From positions 1 to 58,980 of the forward strand of contig NZ_JAERRF010000040.1 of assembly GCF_016741875.1 (NCBI RefSeq): a DNA stretch of 58,980 nt, written 5' to 3'. Of this stretch, positions 9,537-18,040 are shown piece after piece (within the stretch, counting starts at the first letter, position 1; the number at the start of each line of letters is the position of its first letter). Made by a program: the position numbers and the translations under genes. The notes below the pieces were generated by a model that did not search any database, was not told where the DNA came from, and worked only from the letters and a program-made list of their open reading frames with translations. Source of the DNA: Streptomyces coffeae (GTDB taxonomy: Bacteria; Actinomycetota; Actinomycetes; Streptomycetales; Streptomycetaceae).

Positions 9537-11218
9537 TCGGGGACACGTTGTCCGGGCAAGACCATGCGTACCGGGAGTTCCGTGCCGCGCGGGACCTCCT
9601 TTTGCACCACGCCAAGGACCAGGACGCCGCGCGCAAGGCGTTCCGGTGGCCGCGGCCACGGCAGTTCAACTGGGCGACCGAATGGTTCGACCGGATCGCC
9701 GAAGGCAACGACCGGGTGGCGCTGCGCATCGTCGGACAGGGGGAGCTGACCTTCCAGGAGCTTTCCCGGCGTTCCGACCGGGTTGCCGGCTGGCTGCTGT
9801 CGCAGGGCATCCGCCGGGGCGACGTGGTGATGCTGCTGATGGACAACCGGATCGAGCTGTGGGAGCTGATGCTCGCCCTGATCAAGGTCCGGGCCGTTAT
9901 CGCGCCCGCCTTCATCACCATCTCGCCCGAGGAACTGCGCACCAGGATCGGCAGGGCCGGAGCCCGGCATGTGATCGCCGACCATCGGATCGTGCCGGGG
10001 CTCGCCGTGGACGGGCTCGGGACCAGGATCATCGTGGGCGGGGAGCACGAGGGCTGGGTCGACTTCGCCTCCTCGGCCGAGCACGAGGACGACTTTGTGT
10101 CGGAGGGCCCCACCGAGGCCGACGAGCCGCTGTTCTACTACTTCACCTCCGGCTCCACCTCGCGGCCGAAGCTGGTGGTGCACACGCACGTCAGCTACGC
10201 GATCGGGCATCTGGCGAGCATGTACTGGAACGGGCTGAAGCCGGGGGATGTGCACCTCAACGTCTCCGCCCCGGCCTGGGCGAAGTACCCATGGAGCTCG
10301 CTGTTCGGGCCCTGGAACGCCGAGGCGACCGTGGTGTCCATGGACAATGCCGACGCGACCCCGCAGCGGCTGCTGGAGGTACTGAGGACCGGGAAGATCA
10401 CCAGCTTCTGCGCGCCGCCCAGCATCTGGCGGGCACTGATCCGGACCGGGTTGCCCGACGGCCTGCCCGGGTTGAGGCACGCGGTCAGCGTCGGTGAACC
10501 GCTCATGGGCGACGTGGTCGAACAGGTCCGCAGGCTGGCCGGGGTGACCGTCCGCAACGGGTTCGGGCAGTCCGAGGTCACCGCCATGGCCGGGGTCACC
10601 GCCTCCTCCTCGGCGGACCCGGTCTCCATGGGCTACCCACTACCGGGCTACGAGCTGGTGGTGGTCAGGCCCGGCACCGATGAGCCGGCTCAGGAGGGCG
10701 AGCTGTGCCTGGACCTGACCAACAAGCCCGTCGGCATGATGCGCGGCTACCTCGACCCGGAGGACAACGCCACCAGCCATACCCCGGGCGGCCGCTACCG
10801 GACCGGTGACCTTGCCCGGTGGGACAGCGACGGTTCCCTGGTCTACCTCGGGCGCCGCAAGGATGTGTTCGAGGGACTGGACGGGGCGCTGATCGCTCCC
10901 CTCGAACTGGAACACGTGCTGGTGCTGCACCCCGCCGTCGCCGAACTGTCCGTGGTACCGGTGTCCGAGGGCAAGGCACTGGTACCCAAGGCGTACGTCG
11001 TGCTCAGCGCCGGCTGGAACGCCAGCCGCGCCACCGCCGAGGCACTCTTCGCGCACCTGCAAAAACATCTGCCCGCGCCCAAGCTCGTGCGGTTCCTGGA
11101 GTTCGTGGACGACCTGCCCCGCACCGAATCAGGCAAGGTCCAGCGCGAGGCCGTCCGAAGGCTGCGCAGGTCCCGCACCGTCGAGTTCGCCGCCGACCCA
11201 CCGGCCGCCCTGGCGTAG
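9533..11218 (+). CDS. AMP-dependent acyl-CoA/acyl-ACP synthetase
   Basis: 561 residues. The chosen GTG overlaps the upstream stop by 4 bp (GTGA). ANL-superfamily core motifs are present: YYFTSGSTSRPK (A3), NGFGQSEVT (A5), YRTGDLARWDSDGSL (A7) and LPRTESGKVQR with the catalytic lysine (A10). The overall style is closest to medium-chain acyl-CoA synthetases. It should adenylate a carboxylic acid and pass it to CoA or to the ACP at 5926. Because it is fused translationally to the flavoprotein, the acid is probably the amino or oxidised acid made by that cassette and not PABA, which has its own ligase at 12789-14264. Diazotising ligases (CreM type) also belong to this superfamily, so a non-acylating role is possible. 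Confidence 0.88.
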   Translation: MIGDTLSGQDHAYREFRAARDLLLHHAKDQDAARKAFRWPRPRQFNWATEWFDRIAEGNDRVALRIVGQGELTFQELSRRSDRVAGWLLSQGIRRGDVVMLLMDNRIELWELMLALIKVRAVIAPAFITISPEELRTRIGRAGARHVIADHRIVPGLAVDGLGTRIIVGGEHEGWVDFASSAEHEDDFVSEGPTEADEPLFYYFTSGSTSRPKLVVHTHVSYAIGHLASMYWNGLKPGDVHLNVSAPAWAKYPWSSLFGPWNAEATVVSMDNADATPQRLLEVLRTGKITSFCAPPSIWRALIRTGLPDGLPGLRHAVSVGEPLMGDVVEQVRRLAGVTVRNGFGQSEVTAMAGVTASSSADPVSMGYPLPGYELVVVRPGTDEPAQEGELCLDLTNKPVGMMRGYLDPEDNATSHTPGGRYRTGDLARWDSDGSLVYLGRRKDVFEGLDGALIAPLELEHVLVLHPAVAELSVVPVSEGKALVPKAYVVLSAGWNASRATAEALFAHLQKHLPAPKLVRFLEFVDDLPRTESGKVQREAVRRLRRSRTVEFAADPPAALA

Positions 11219-11434
11219 CCTCGGCCGGTCGGCCGGTCATGGGGCCGTCGTGCGATCTGTGGCCTCCTACGCGACCGGACCTATCGGCAGCGTGGAGGCC
11301 ACGTCTGACGCGTACCGGAACACGTACGCATGGTCGCCGCCGGATCTGCCTTTCGCACGGGAGCACTTGGGCCGGGCGCTGCCGCGGAGCACACAGCCGC
11401 TTCCCTCCAAGTGGTGGAGTGTCGCGTGTCCTCG

Positions 11435-11983
11435 TCAGACCGTTGCGGATGAGTGATCGGAACCCAACAGGGAGCTCACGGTCGTCAGCTGCTCCGATCC
11501 GATCAGCCGTGCGGCAAGCGTGAGCCCCGCCTCATGGGCCGCGACGCCCGCGTACGTCTGACTCGCGTCAGTGACAATCTGCGGCCTGACGCCCCGTTCG
11601 AAGGCGTCGACGGCCGTCTTCAGCACACACATCTCAGTCGCTATCCCGCAGATTACGAACTCCGTCCACTTGCGGAGCCGGACCAGCTTGTCCATTTCCT
11701 CGGTGAACGCGGAGTACCGCGCCTTGTCCACCACGGCGAAAGAGCGGGCTGCGTGGTCCGCGAGTTCGGCGATCAGCTCGTTCTCCGGAGGCGACCGAAA
11801 TCCGGTCCAGTGCATGAGCCGCTCGTAGGGTGAACCCGGCGGGTTGAGAAACCGGGTGAAGACGACATCCCGCCCGGTGTGCTCCCAGCGCTCGACCAAG
11901 TCGACCACTGTGGGCACGATGGAAGCCGTCTCCGCGGTGATGAATCCGTTCTGCATGTCGACGACCACCAGGACTTCGGTCAT
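11435..11983 (-). CDS. Isochorismatase-fold cysteine hydrolase
   Basis: 182 residues. The ATG at 11983 overlaps the stop of the aminodeoxychorismate-lyase-like gene (ATGA), so it is the last, coupled gene of the PABA operon. The isochorismatase-fold triad is intact: Asp9 (VVDMQ), Lys87 (VDKARYS) and Cys119 (GIATEMCV). The catalytic Cys points to an amidase or nicotinamidase-type hydrolase and away from PhzD/EntB-like isochorismatases, which act on a vinyl ether without that Cys. It may hydrolyse an amide or shunt product in the pathway; the substrate is unknown. It converges on the plus-strand ligase, with a 216-bp gap that shows no gene. Confidence 0.88.
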   Translation of the reverse strand: MTEVLVVVDMQNGFITAETASIVPTVVDLVERWEHTGRDVVFTRFLNPPGSPYERLMHWTGFRSPPENELIAELADHAARSFAVVDKARYSAFTEEMDKLVRLRKWTEFVICGIATEMCVLKTAVDAFERGVRPQIVTDASQTYAGVAAHEAGLTLAARLIGSEQLTTVSSLLGSDHSSATV

Positions 11984-12795
11984 CCCCGCACCTCGCTGCT
12001 CTCGCCGGCCAGCCATTTCTGCCATTCGGGGGCGCGGAGGGCAGGCCCCGGCCGAATCGACGTCCCCACCCAGGACCGCACCGGTCTGATGCCGTGCAGT
12101 GCGTTCACCAGCCACACCTCTTTTCCTTCCAGCTCTTCCACCGGTACGTGTCGCTGCCCGACCGGAACACCGAGCTGCGCGGCCCGTTCCTGGATCACCG
12201 CCGTAGTGACTCCACCCAGCACGGGCAGTTTCGGGGACGGAACGCAGAGCCAGTCCTTGTCCCACCACAGCACGCTGGCATATCCGGCTTCCAGGACCAC
12301 GCCCGACTCCGTTGTGAGAAGTGCTTCCTGCGCGCCCCTTGCCACCGCTCGCCCGCGCAGCGCGTCGAGTGCGTCGAGGTCGGGTCCCTTCAGATGCGGA
12401 GCCGTCCTGGGATCGGTGGTGCCCGGTACCCACACCGTTACCGGCCCGCTCCGTGCCGGTGACGGCCGGACCCGCAAACGCAACTCGGCCGGCTCCTCAG
12501 CGGGCAGCTCCACGCGTGGGAACCAGTCTCCGGCCTTGGGGAGCTTGCCGATGGCAGCCTGCCAGAACGCCGCTGCGGTCTCCTGGGACACGCTCCCCAC
12601 TGCGGCACAGCCCCGCAGGAATCGTTGCCGGTGCAGGTCGATGCGGCGCACACGGCCGTTGCTGAGCAGCCAGGAATCAGCCAGAGACAACCGTGTCCGT
12701 GCCGTTGGGGTCATGGGGTCTGCCGGCCGCAAGTAATCATCCCGCCATGTGAACACCTGTTCCCCTCTCGGGGGCAGGCCCACTTCGATCACCAC
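11980..12795 (-). CDS. pabC: Class IV aminotransferase-fold enzyme, likely 4-amino-4-deoxychorismate lyase
   Basis: 271 residues from GTG at 12795; a second GTG at 12792 gives a GTGA overlap with the ligase stop and is an equally good start. PLP fold-type IV features: a candidate Schiff-base lysine K136 (HLKGPD), followed by ALLTTESGVVLEAGYASVLW and LPVLGGVTTAVIQ, as in PabC and branched-chain aminotransferases. Lying directly beside an aminodeoxychorismate synthase, it should remove pyruvate from ADC to give p-aminobenzoate. D-amino acid or branched-chain transaminase activity cannot be excluded from sequence, but the context favours ADC lyase. Confidence 0.82.
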   Translation of the reverse strand: MVIEVGLPPRGEQVFTWRDDYLRPADPMTPTARTRLSLADSWLLSNGRVRRIDLHRQRFLRGCAAVGSVSQETAAAFWQAAIGKLPKAGDWFPRVELPAEEPAELRLRVRPSPARSGPVTVWVPGTTDPRTAPHLKGPDLDALDALRGRAVARGAQEALLTTESGVVLEAGYASVLWWDKDWLCVPSPKLPVLGGVTTAVIQERAAQLGVPVGQRHVPVEELEGKEVWLVNALHGIRPVRSWVGTSIRPGPALRAPEWQKWLAGESSEVRG

Positions 12796-14264
12796 TTCCC
12801 GCTTCTGAGGATGTGCCTGCGCAGCTTCCCGTTGGGCGTGCGGGGAAGCGCGTCCACCAGGTGCACGACGCGCGGGACCTTGTGGGGCGCGAGCCTGTCT
12901 CGCGCCAGGGCGACGAGCTGAGCGGGCAGGGAATCAGGCCGGCCGACTGGTTCCCTGGGCACGACGAAGGCGTGAAGCAGGGTGATGCCTTGGGCATCCG
13001 CAAGCACGGTCACGCCGACTTCCTTCACCGCGGGATGATCGCCCAGCACGGCCTCCACTTCCAGCGGGGAGACAGTCACGCCACCGACCATTTCCATGTC
13101 ATCAGCGCGACCGATGTGCCGGTAGGCCCCGTCTTTGCCTCGCACCACGCGGTCGTGGGTGGCGAGCCAGCCGTCCACCAGCGTCCGAGCCGTGTCCTGG
13201 GGCCGATTGAGGTATTCCGCCATCACCGTGGGGCCGCTGACCCACAGGTCACCCTCGACCTCGTCGGCAACCGGATTGCCTGCCTTGTCACGCACTTCGA
13301 GCCGGTATCCGGGGACAGCGCGGCCGATCGTACCGGGCCAGCAGAAGTCCACTCCGTTGGCGCAAAATGCGTGGCCGACCTCGGTCGAGCCCAGTTGGTC
13401 CAGCACCGGCGCGGCCATGAACTCGGAGATTCGGCGGCCCAGGCCCGGACGCAGGTTCTCGCCTGCCGACACAGCGGCACGAACGGTGGCGAACACGGAG
13501 GGGTCACCGCTGCTGATCAGGTTGGCGTAAGCGGACGGCACGGCGTAGAGCACGGTGACGCCGTGGCGTGCGATCGCTTCACGCACCGCCCCCGGCGTCT
13601 GCCGGTCGCCGAGCAGCACGACGGAGGAACCGGTGTACAGCGGGAAGGCGAAGGCGTTCCCGAACCCGTAGGCGTAGAACAGCTTCGACAAGGACAGTCC
13701 GACGTCGTCCGGACCGATGTGGAGGACCTCTTCGCCCACCGCACTCGCATAGGCAGCCACGTCCTGGTGGCGGTGCGGCACCCCCTTGGGGACGCCTGTC
13801 GTCCCTGACGTGTACTGCACGTAGAGACGCGCGTCGGGGTCGAGCGATCGGGGCTCGGTGGCCGGTGCGTGTTCGGCTGTTGTCATCAGCGTCTCGATAT
13901 CCATCACAGCGGTGCCGTCGAAGCCGCCCGCCCGTTCCGCTGTGGTCACCACCAGTACTGCTTTGCAGTCGTCGACGATGAACCGGTGACCGTCAGCGGT
14001 CAGGTCGGGATTGACGATGACAGCGGTCGCGCCGAGGACGGCGGTGCCGAGGAATGCGGTGATCCACCCGATCCCGTCGGGAAGCGCAACCACCACGTGT
14101 TCGCCCGGCCGGACCCCGTGATCCGCCAGAACTGTCGAGGCCCTGGCGGCCAACTCGTGCACCTGCCCATGAGTCCAGGTGCGTCCGGCGGTGTGCACTG
14201 CGGCGCGATCGAGCCAGCCCGATCGCGCGGCGAGATCGGCCAGGTCAGCAGCTATGTTCACCAT
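12789..14264 (-). CDS. Benzoate-CoA-ligase-family enzyme, likely p-aminobenzoate or p-nitrobenzoate activation
   Basis: 491 residues; ATG with an AAGGA site 7-8 bp upstream. ANL motifs: YVQYTSGTTGVPKGV, LGSTEVGH, and a C-terminal LPRTPNGKLRR with the catalytic lysine. YAYGFGNAFAFPLYTGSS is a hallmark of benzoate/4-hydroxybenzoate-CoA ligases. It overlaps the aminodeoxychorismate synthase gene by 7 bp and the lyase gene at its other end, so it is co-translated with PABA synthesis. It should activate PABA, or its N-oxidised product, as the PKS starter unit, comparable to the role proposed for AurE in aureothin biosynthesis. Confidence 0.88.
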   Translation of the reverse strand: MVNIAADLADLAARSGWLDRAAVHTAGRTWTHGQVHELAARASTVLADHGVRPGEHVVVALPDGIGWITAFLGTAVLGATAVIVNPDLTADGHRFIVDDCKAVLVVTTAERAGGFDGTAVMDIETLMTTAEHAPATEPRSLDPDARLYVQYTSGTTGVPKGVPHRHQDVAAYASAVGEEVLHIGPDDVGLSLSKLFYAYGFGNAFAFPLYTGSSVVLLGDRQTPGAVREAIARHGVTVLYAVPSAYANLISSGDPSVFATVRAAVSAGENLRPGLGRRISEFMAAPVLDQLGSTEVGHAFCANGVDFCWPGTIGRAVPGYRLEVRDKAGNPVADEVEGDLWVSGPTVMAEYLNRPQDTARTLVDGWLATHDRVVRGKDGAYRHIGRADDMEMVGGVTVSPLEVEAVLGDHPAVKEVGVTVLADAQGITLLHAFVVPREPVGRPDSLPAQLVALARDRLAPHKVPRVVHLVDALPRTPNGKLRRHILRSGKW

Positions 14265-16387
14265 TGTGCAGTCCTTGTCGGTCCGGCGCCCGGCAGCTCC
14301 GTCGGCTGCTCGGCCACAGAGAACAACGCACGGAGCGGGGCCGCGGCCTTGAGCAGCACCTCCGCGTACTCCTCAGCCGGGTCGGAATCCAGCACGATCG
14401 CTCCTCCGGTGCCGATGTGCATCATTCCGTCGGCGAAGACCACCGTGCGGATGACGATGTTCAGATCTGCCGTGCCGTTGCAGGACAGGTAGCCCAGCGT
14501 CCCCGAGTAGACACCGCGGGCTTGCTTCTCCAACCCGTCGATGATCTCCATGGTCCGCAGCTTCGGAGCCCCGGTCATGGAACCGCCGGGGAAGCAGGCG
14601 CGAACACAGTCCACCGCGTCAGCTCCCGGCCGGAGCCTGCCCCGGACCGTAGAGACGAGCTGGTGGACCGTCGGGTAGCTTTCGACCGCCATCAGCTTGG
14701 GCACATGGACACTGCCCACCTCGCAAACCTGTCCGATGTCATTGCGCAGCAGGTCGACGATCATGAGATTCTCGGCTCGTGTCTTGGCGCTGTTGGCCAG
14801 TTCGAGCTTGAGTTCGGCGTCCTTCGAGGGCACGGCATGGCGAGGGGCCGTACCCTTGATCGGCTTGGACTCGAGGATTCGCTGCCGGTCCAGCTTCAGG
14901 AACCGCTCGGGTGACGAACTCGCGATCTCCATGTCGTCCAGCCGCAAGAAGGCGGCATACGGTGCCGGGTTGTGCTTGCGCAGCCGCCGGTAGAAGTCGA
15001 AGGCGTCATCGAGGGCAGGGAGCTCGGCAGCGGTGGTCAGGCAGATTTCGTAGCTCTCTCCCGCAACGAGTGCGTCCTTGCACCGTGCGATGTCGTCCAG
15101 GTACTGGTTCCGGTCCCGCATCAGCCACGGCTCGACCAGAGCCTCGTCCGTGGCCTCCGTGATCACCAACCGCACCGGTTCGGCGGGCGGAAGTTCGCGC
15201 AGGGACGTGAGTGTGTCGTCGAGCCAGTGGTTGGCGGACAACTCGCCCTCCACGCTGTTCTCGGCGAGGCACAGCAGGTAGGTCAGACAATCATGGTGGT
15301 CCACGACAACGAGCCTGTCGGCGAACAGCCAACTGGCGTCAGGTGTTCGGGCCTGGTGACGGTTGGGCGAATCAAGGCGGCCCTTGAGTTCGTAACCGAA
15401 GTAGCCCACGTAGCCGCAGGCGAAGTCGAACGGCAGCCCGGCCCGGTCGATCCGGCGCTGCTGGAGCTGGTCCTGAAGGTAGTCGAACACGTTGCCACGT
15501 ATGCGGCAGGGGAGTTGGCCCTGCCGTTCGACGTGGACCACTTCCTCGGCGCTGTCATATCGCACGAACTCGGCCAGCGGGCCGCTGCCGTCGCCGAGAA
15601 AGGAGAAACGTCCACGCCCGGGGTCGGTTTGGGCACTGTCCAGCCAGAAGGCCCGCGAGGAGCCGGTGAACAGCTGAGAGAAGGCCGACTCGGTGTCCAC
15701 GGTGGACTCGAAGAGGCTGACGTGCAGCTGGTACTTCGCGTTGTGCGGAACCTCGACGTCCGCCGCGGCAGGGCGTCGCCGGCTTGTGATCGGCACCGGC
15801 CGCGGTCGGTGTTCGATCGTCAGGTCTCGAAAGTTGGCGATGAGCTCCGATCCGTATTCGGTGGCTATCGACTCGGGGTGGAACTGGACCCCCCACAGCG
15901 GTCGGAGCCGGTGCCTGAGCGCCATCAGTACGCCGTCCTCGGACCAGCCCATGCCTTCGAGTTCGCCAGGCAACGGTTCCTGCACGCACAGTGAGTGGTA
16001 CCGCACCGCGGTGAAATGCTGCGGCAGCCCACGGAAGAGATCCCGCCCGTCGTGACGGACGGTGGTCAGATGGCCGTGTTTGGGGGCCGGAGCGGGCGCC
16101 ACCTCGGCCCGCGAGCCGAGTGCGATCCCCTGGTGCCCGAGGCATACTCCCAGCACCGGCACGGTCGCCTCGGCCAGAACGCGCGCGGAGACGCCGAAAT
16201 CCCGTTCCCTGCCGGGGTGTCCGGGCCCCGGGGAGATGACCACGTTGTCGAACGTGTCCCATTCCAGCGTGCCGCTTCCGGGAGCGTCGTTGCGCACCAC
16301 TGTCGGCTCCTCGCCGTTGACGACGGCAAGCAGCTGGAACAGGTTGTACGTGTAGGAGTCGTAGTTGTCGATCAGCAGAGTCCTCAT
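14258..16387 (-). CDS. pabAB: Aminodeoxychorismate synthase, fused PabA-PabB
   Basis: 709 residues. The N-terminal glutamine amidotransferase domain has nucleophile Cys82 (GVCLGHQG) and a FHPESI His-Glu pair. The C-terminal chorismate-binding domain (about residues 220-700) carries PIKGT at 14849-14863 (Lys about residue 511). This lysine is the PabB signature; anthranilate and ADIC synthases have PIAGT. The order GATase first, synthase second, is the PabAB order and the reverse of PhzE. It converts chorismate plus glutamine to 4-amino-4-deoxychorismate. Good AGGAG ribosome site before the ATG. A second, cluster-linked pabAB is typical of PABA-primed polyketide clusters. Confidence 0.94.
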   Translation of the reverse strand: MRTLLIDNYDSYTYNLFQLLAVVNGEEPTVVRNDAPGSGTLEWDTFDNVVISPGPGHPGRERDFGVSARVLAEATVPVLGVCLGHQGIALGSRAEVAPAPAPKHGHLTTVRHDGRDLFRGLPQHFTAVRYHSLCVQEPLPGELEGMGWSEDGVLMALRHRLRPLWGVQFHPESIATEYGSELIANFRDLTIEHRPRPVPITSRRRPAAADVEVPHNAKYQLHVSLFESTVDTESAFSQLFTGSSRAFWLDSAQTDPGRGRFSFLGDGSGPLAEFVRYDSAEEVVHVERQGQLPCRIRGNVFDYLQDQLQQRRIDRAGLPFDFACGYVGYFGYELKGRLDSPNRHQARTPDASWLFADRLVVVDHHDCLTYLLCLAENSVEGELSANHWLDDTLTSLRELPPAEPVRLVITEATDEALVEPWLMRDRNQYLDDIARCKDALVAGESYEICLTTAAELPALDDAFDFYRRLRKHNPAPYAAFLRLDDMEIASSSPERFLKLDRQRILESKPIKGTAPRHAVPSKDAELKLELANSAKTRAENLMIVDLLRNDIGQVCEVGSVHVPKLMAVESYPTVHQLVSTVRGRLRPGADAVDCVRACFPGGSMTGAPKLRTMEIIDGLEKQARGVYSGTLGYLSCNGTADLNIVIRTVVFADGMMHIGTGGAIVLDSDPAEEYAEVLLKAAAPLRALFSVAEQPTELPGAGPTRTAQW

Positions 16388-16426
16388 TGAGGCTGCTCCT
16401 CCAGAGCCGTGTGCCCGCCGTTCGGA

Positions 16427-17668
16427 TCAGTGACGGGCGGCCAGATCCGCCACCGCTTCGATCACATGCATCGCCTGCGTGTCGTTGAGACGGGGATCGC
16501 ACAGCGACCGGTAGCCGATTGCCACATCAGCTTCGTTGTCAGGGCCGCCAGGGCCGACACACTCGGTCACACGGTCGCCGGTGACCTCGAGATGCACTCC
16601 ACCGGGCCACTGACCCGCGCGTCCCAGAACCTCGAAGAACCCGGTGAGTTCGTCCAGAATGTCCTTGACGTGCCGGGTCTTGATCCCGTTGGAGGTGACG
16701 ACCGTGTTGCCGTGCATGGGATCGCAGACCCATGTCGCCGGGTGGCCTGAACGGCGTGTCACGTTGATGAGTTCCGGGAGCCGTTCCCGAACCCGCCGCG
16801 CGCCGAGTCGGGCGACCAACGTGAGCCGCCCAGGCCGCCGGTGCGGATCGAGGCGCTCGCACAGCTCCAGCAAGTCCTCGTTGCGGATGCCGGAGCCGAC
16901 CTTGCATGCGACAGGATTGATCACGGCCGACAGCAGGGACACATGAGCCCAGCCGGGCTGCCTGGTCCGCTCGCCGATCCACGGCAGATGCGTCGAACCG
17001 GCGAACCACTCGCCTGTGACCGGGTCGAACCGGGTGAGGGGCTCCTCGTAGTCGAGTACCAGCGCCTCGTGGCTCACCCACAAGCGGTCCCGCCCCGTCG
17101 CGGCGTCGAGTCGGTGTAACCGGTCCAGCACCATGCGAGCGGTCTGGTACGCGGCGAGCATACGGAAGGGATCGGAGCGCCTGCTCCGGACGTCGGGCTC
17201 GGACCCGTTGACCAGCAGACCACGGAAGATCGGCAACGCCGTCCCGTCCACCGTCTCCACAGGCTGTGACCGTGGTTTGGCGAACTGGCCGGCCACCCGC
17301 CCGATGGCCAGTGCGGGGAGCTTCAGCCGGGCAGTGACGGTGTCGGCCATCCTGCTGATCAGCTGGTGATCGCTCTCAGCGCTGCGCACCGCATGCCTGC
17401 CGAAGGGTTCCGCGCAGGCACCTGCCTGCAGCAGGAATGCCTCACCGCGCTGCACCTGGGCCATTCGTACGAGCAAGTCTCCGGCCTCGTCGGCGCTGAC
17501 CAGGGCCGGCAGCGCCGACAATCGTCGGCGGATGGCAAGAGCCGTGACCGGGTCCGGCCAGTTGGGCTGCTGGGCGGCGGGCAGGGAGTCAGCGGTGGGC
17601 GACGTCTTTAGCGTGGTCCTTTCCCGTGCAAGGGACCATTGTTCTCCGATGCGGGTCGAGATCGGCAT
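16427..17668 (-). CDS. Class II 3-deoxy-7-phosphoheptulonate (DAHP) synthase
   Basis: 413 residues if started at the ATG at 17668 (GGGA six bases upstream); a GTG at 17680 is an alternative. Class II hallmarks: QAGACAEPFG with the metal-binding Cys, KPRSQPVE, DPMHGNTVVTSNGIKTRHV and a late LEVTGDRVTECVG segment. It condenses PEP with erythrose-4-phosphate, the first shikimate-pathway step. At the head of the PABA operon it should raise flux to chorismate. It is somewhat shorter than primary-metabolism class II enzymes (about 450-460 residues), as in the secondary-metabolism PhzC-like group, which may escape aromatic amino-acid feedback. Confidence 0.92.
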   Translation of the reverse strand: MPISTRIGEQWSLARERTTLKTSPTADSLPAAQQPNWPDPVTALAIRRRLSALPALVSADEAGDLLVRMAQVQRGEAFLLQAGACAEPFGRHAVRSAESDHQLISRMADTVTARLKLPALAIGRVAGQFAKPRSQPVETVDGTALPIFRGLLVNGSEPDVRSRRSDPFRMLAAYQTARMVLDRLHRLDAATGRDRLWVSHEALVLDYEEPLTRFDPVTGEWFAGSTHLPWIGERTRQPGWAHVSLLSAVINPVACKVGSGIRNEDLLELCERLDPHRRPGRLTLVARLGARRVRERLPELINVTRRSGHPATWVCDPMHGNTVVTSNGIKTRHVKDILDELTGFFEVLGRAGQWPGGVHLEVTGDRVTECVGPGGPDNEADVAIGYRSLCDPRLNDTQAMHVIEAVADLAARH

Positions 17669-18040
17669 AAGGCGTCCCACTATTCCCCTCTTCCTGCGTA
17701 TGACCCTTGTGGCGCAGGCCAAGATTATTTGAACATCCCGTTCAATCCGGATTCAAGTAGGTACCTTGAGGTACGCGAAAGGCGCAAGGCGCTTCACGTG
17801 CGGGCACTCATTAAGGACGCGGGCACTCATTAAAGGCTGGGTGACCTCCCGCCCAGGTACTGGTGCCGCCGTTCGGCCATGGCCACGCACTTTGAGGTAC
17901 GTAGTTGTGCGGCTTCGCTCACGCAAGGTACTTTTCTCACGTATAGCGTCCGCAATTGCGGAATTCCCCGTCGTGCGCAGGCCACCACTTGCATGGCGTT
18001 CCGAGGCCAGCGACCAGCGAACTTTCCAGGAGGACGGCAG
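17669..18040. promoter_or_regulatory. Divergent control region between PABA operon and amidotransferase operon
   Basis: 372 bp without a gene, separating two divergent operons of the cluster. It holds five AGGTAC hexamers on the plus strand (17759, 17769, 17855, 17895, 17926), two of them within the decamer TTGAGGTACG at 17767 and 17893. There is a palindrome GTACCT-TG-AGGTAC (17761-17774), a symmetric AATCCGGATT (17744-17753) and a 15-bp direct repeat (17800, 17819). The region is AT-richer than its surroundings. Such density of one motif suggests binding by a pathway-specific activator that is not in this window. Confidence 0.6.
17800..17833 (+). repeat. Two 15-bp direct repeats, GCGGGCACTCATTAA
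   Basis: Copies at 17800-17814 and 17819-17833, 19 bp apart start to start (close to two helical turns), inside the divergent promoter region. Spacing and position fit a tandem activator site such as a SARP or LuxR-type box, but no such regulator is visible here. A recent local duplication is the simple alternative. Confidence 0.7.

Noticed and set aside
11435..17668. Phenazine-type pathway (PhzC/PhzD/PhzE) reading of the minus-strand operon
   Set aside because: The synthase has PabA-PabB order and PIKGT, and the hydrolase keeps its Cys; both speak for PABA, not ADIC/DHHA.
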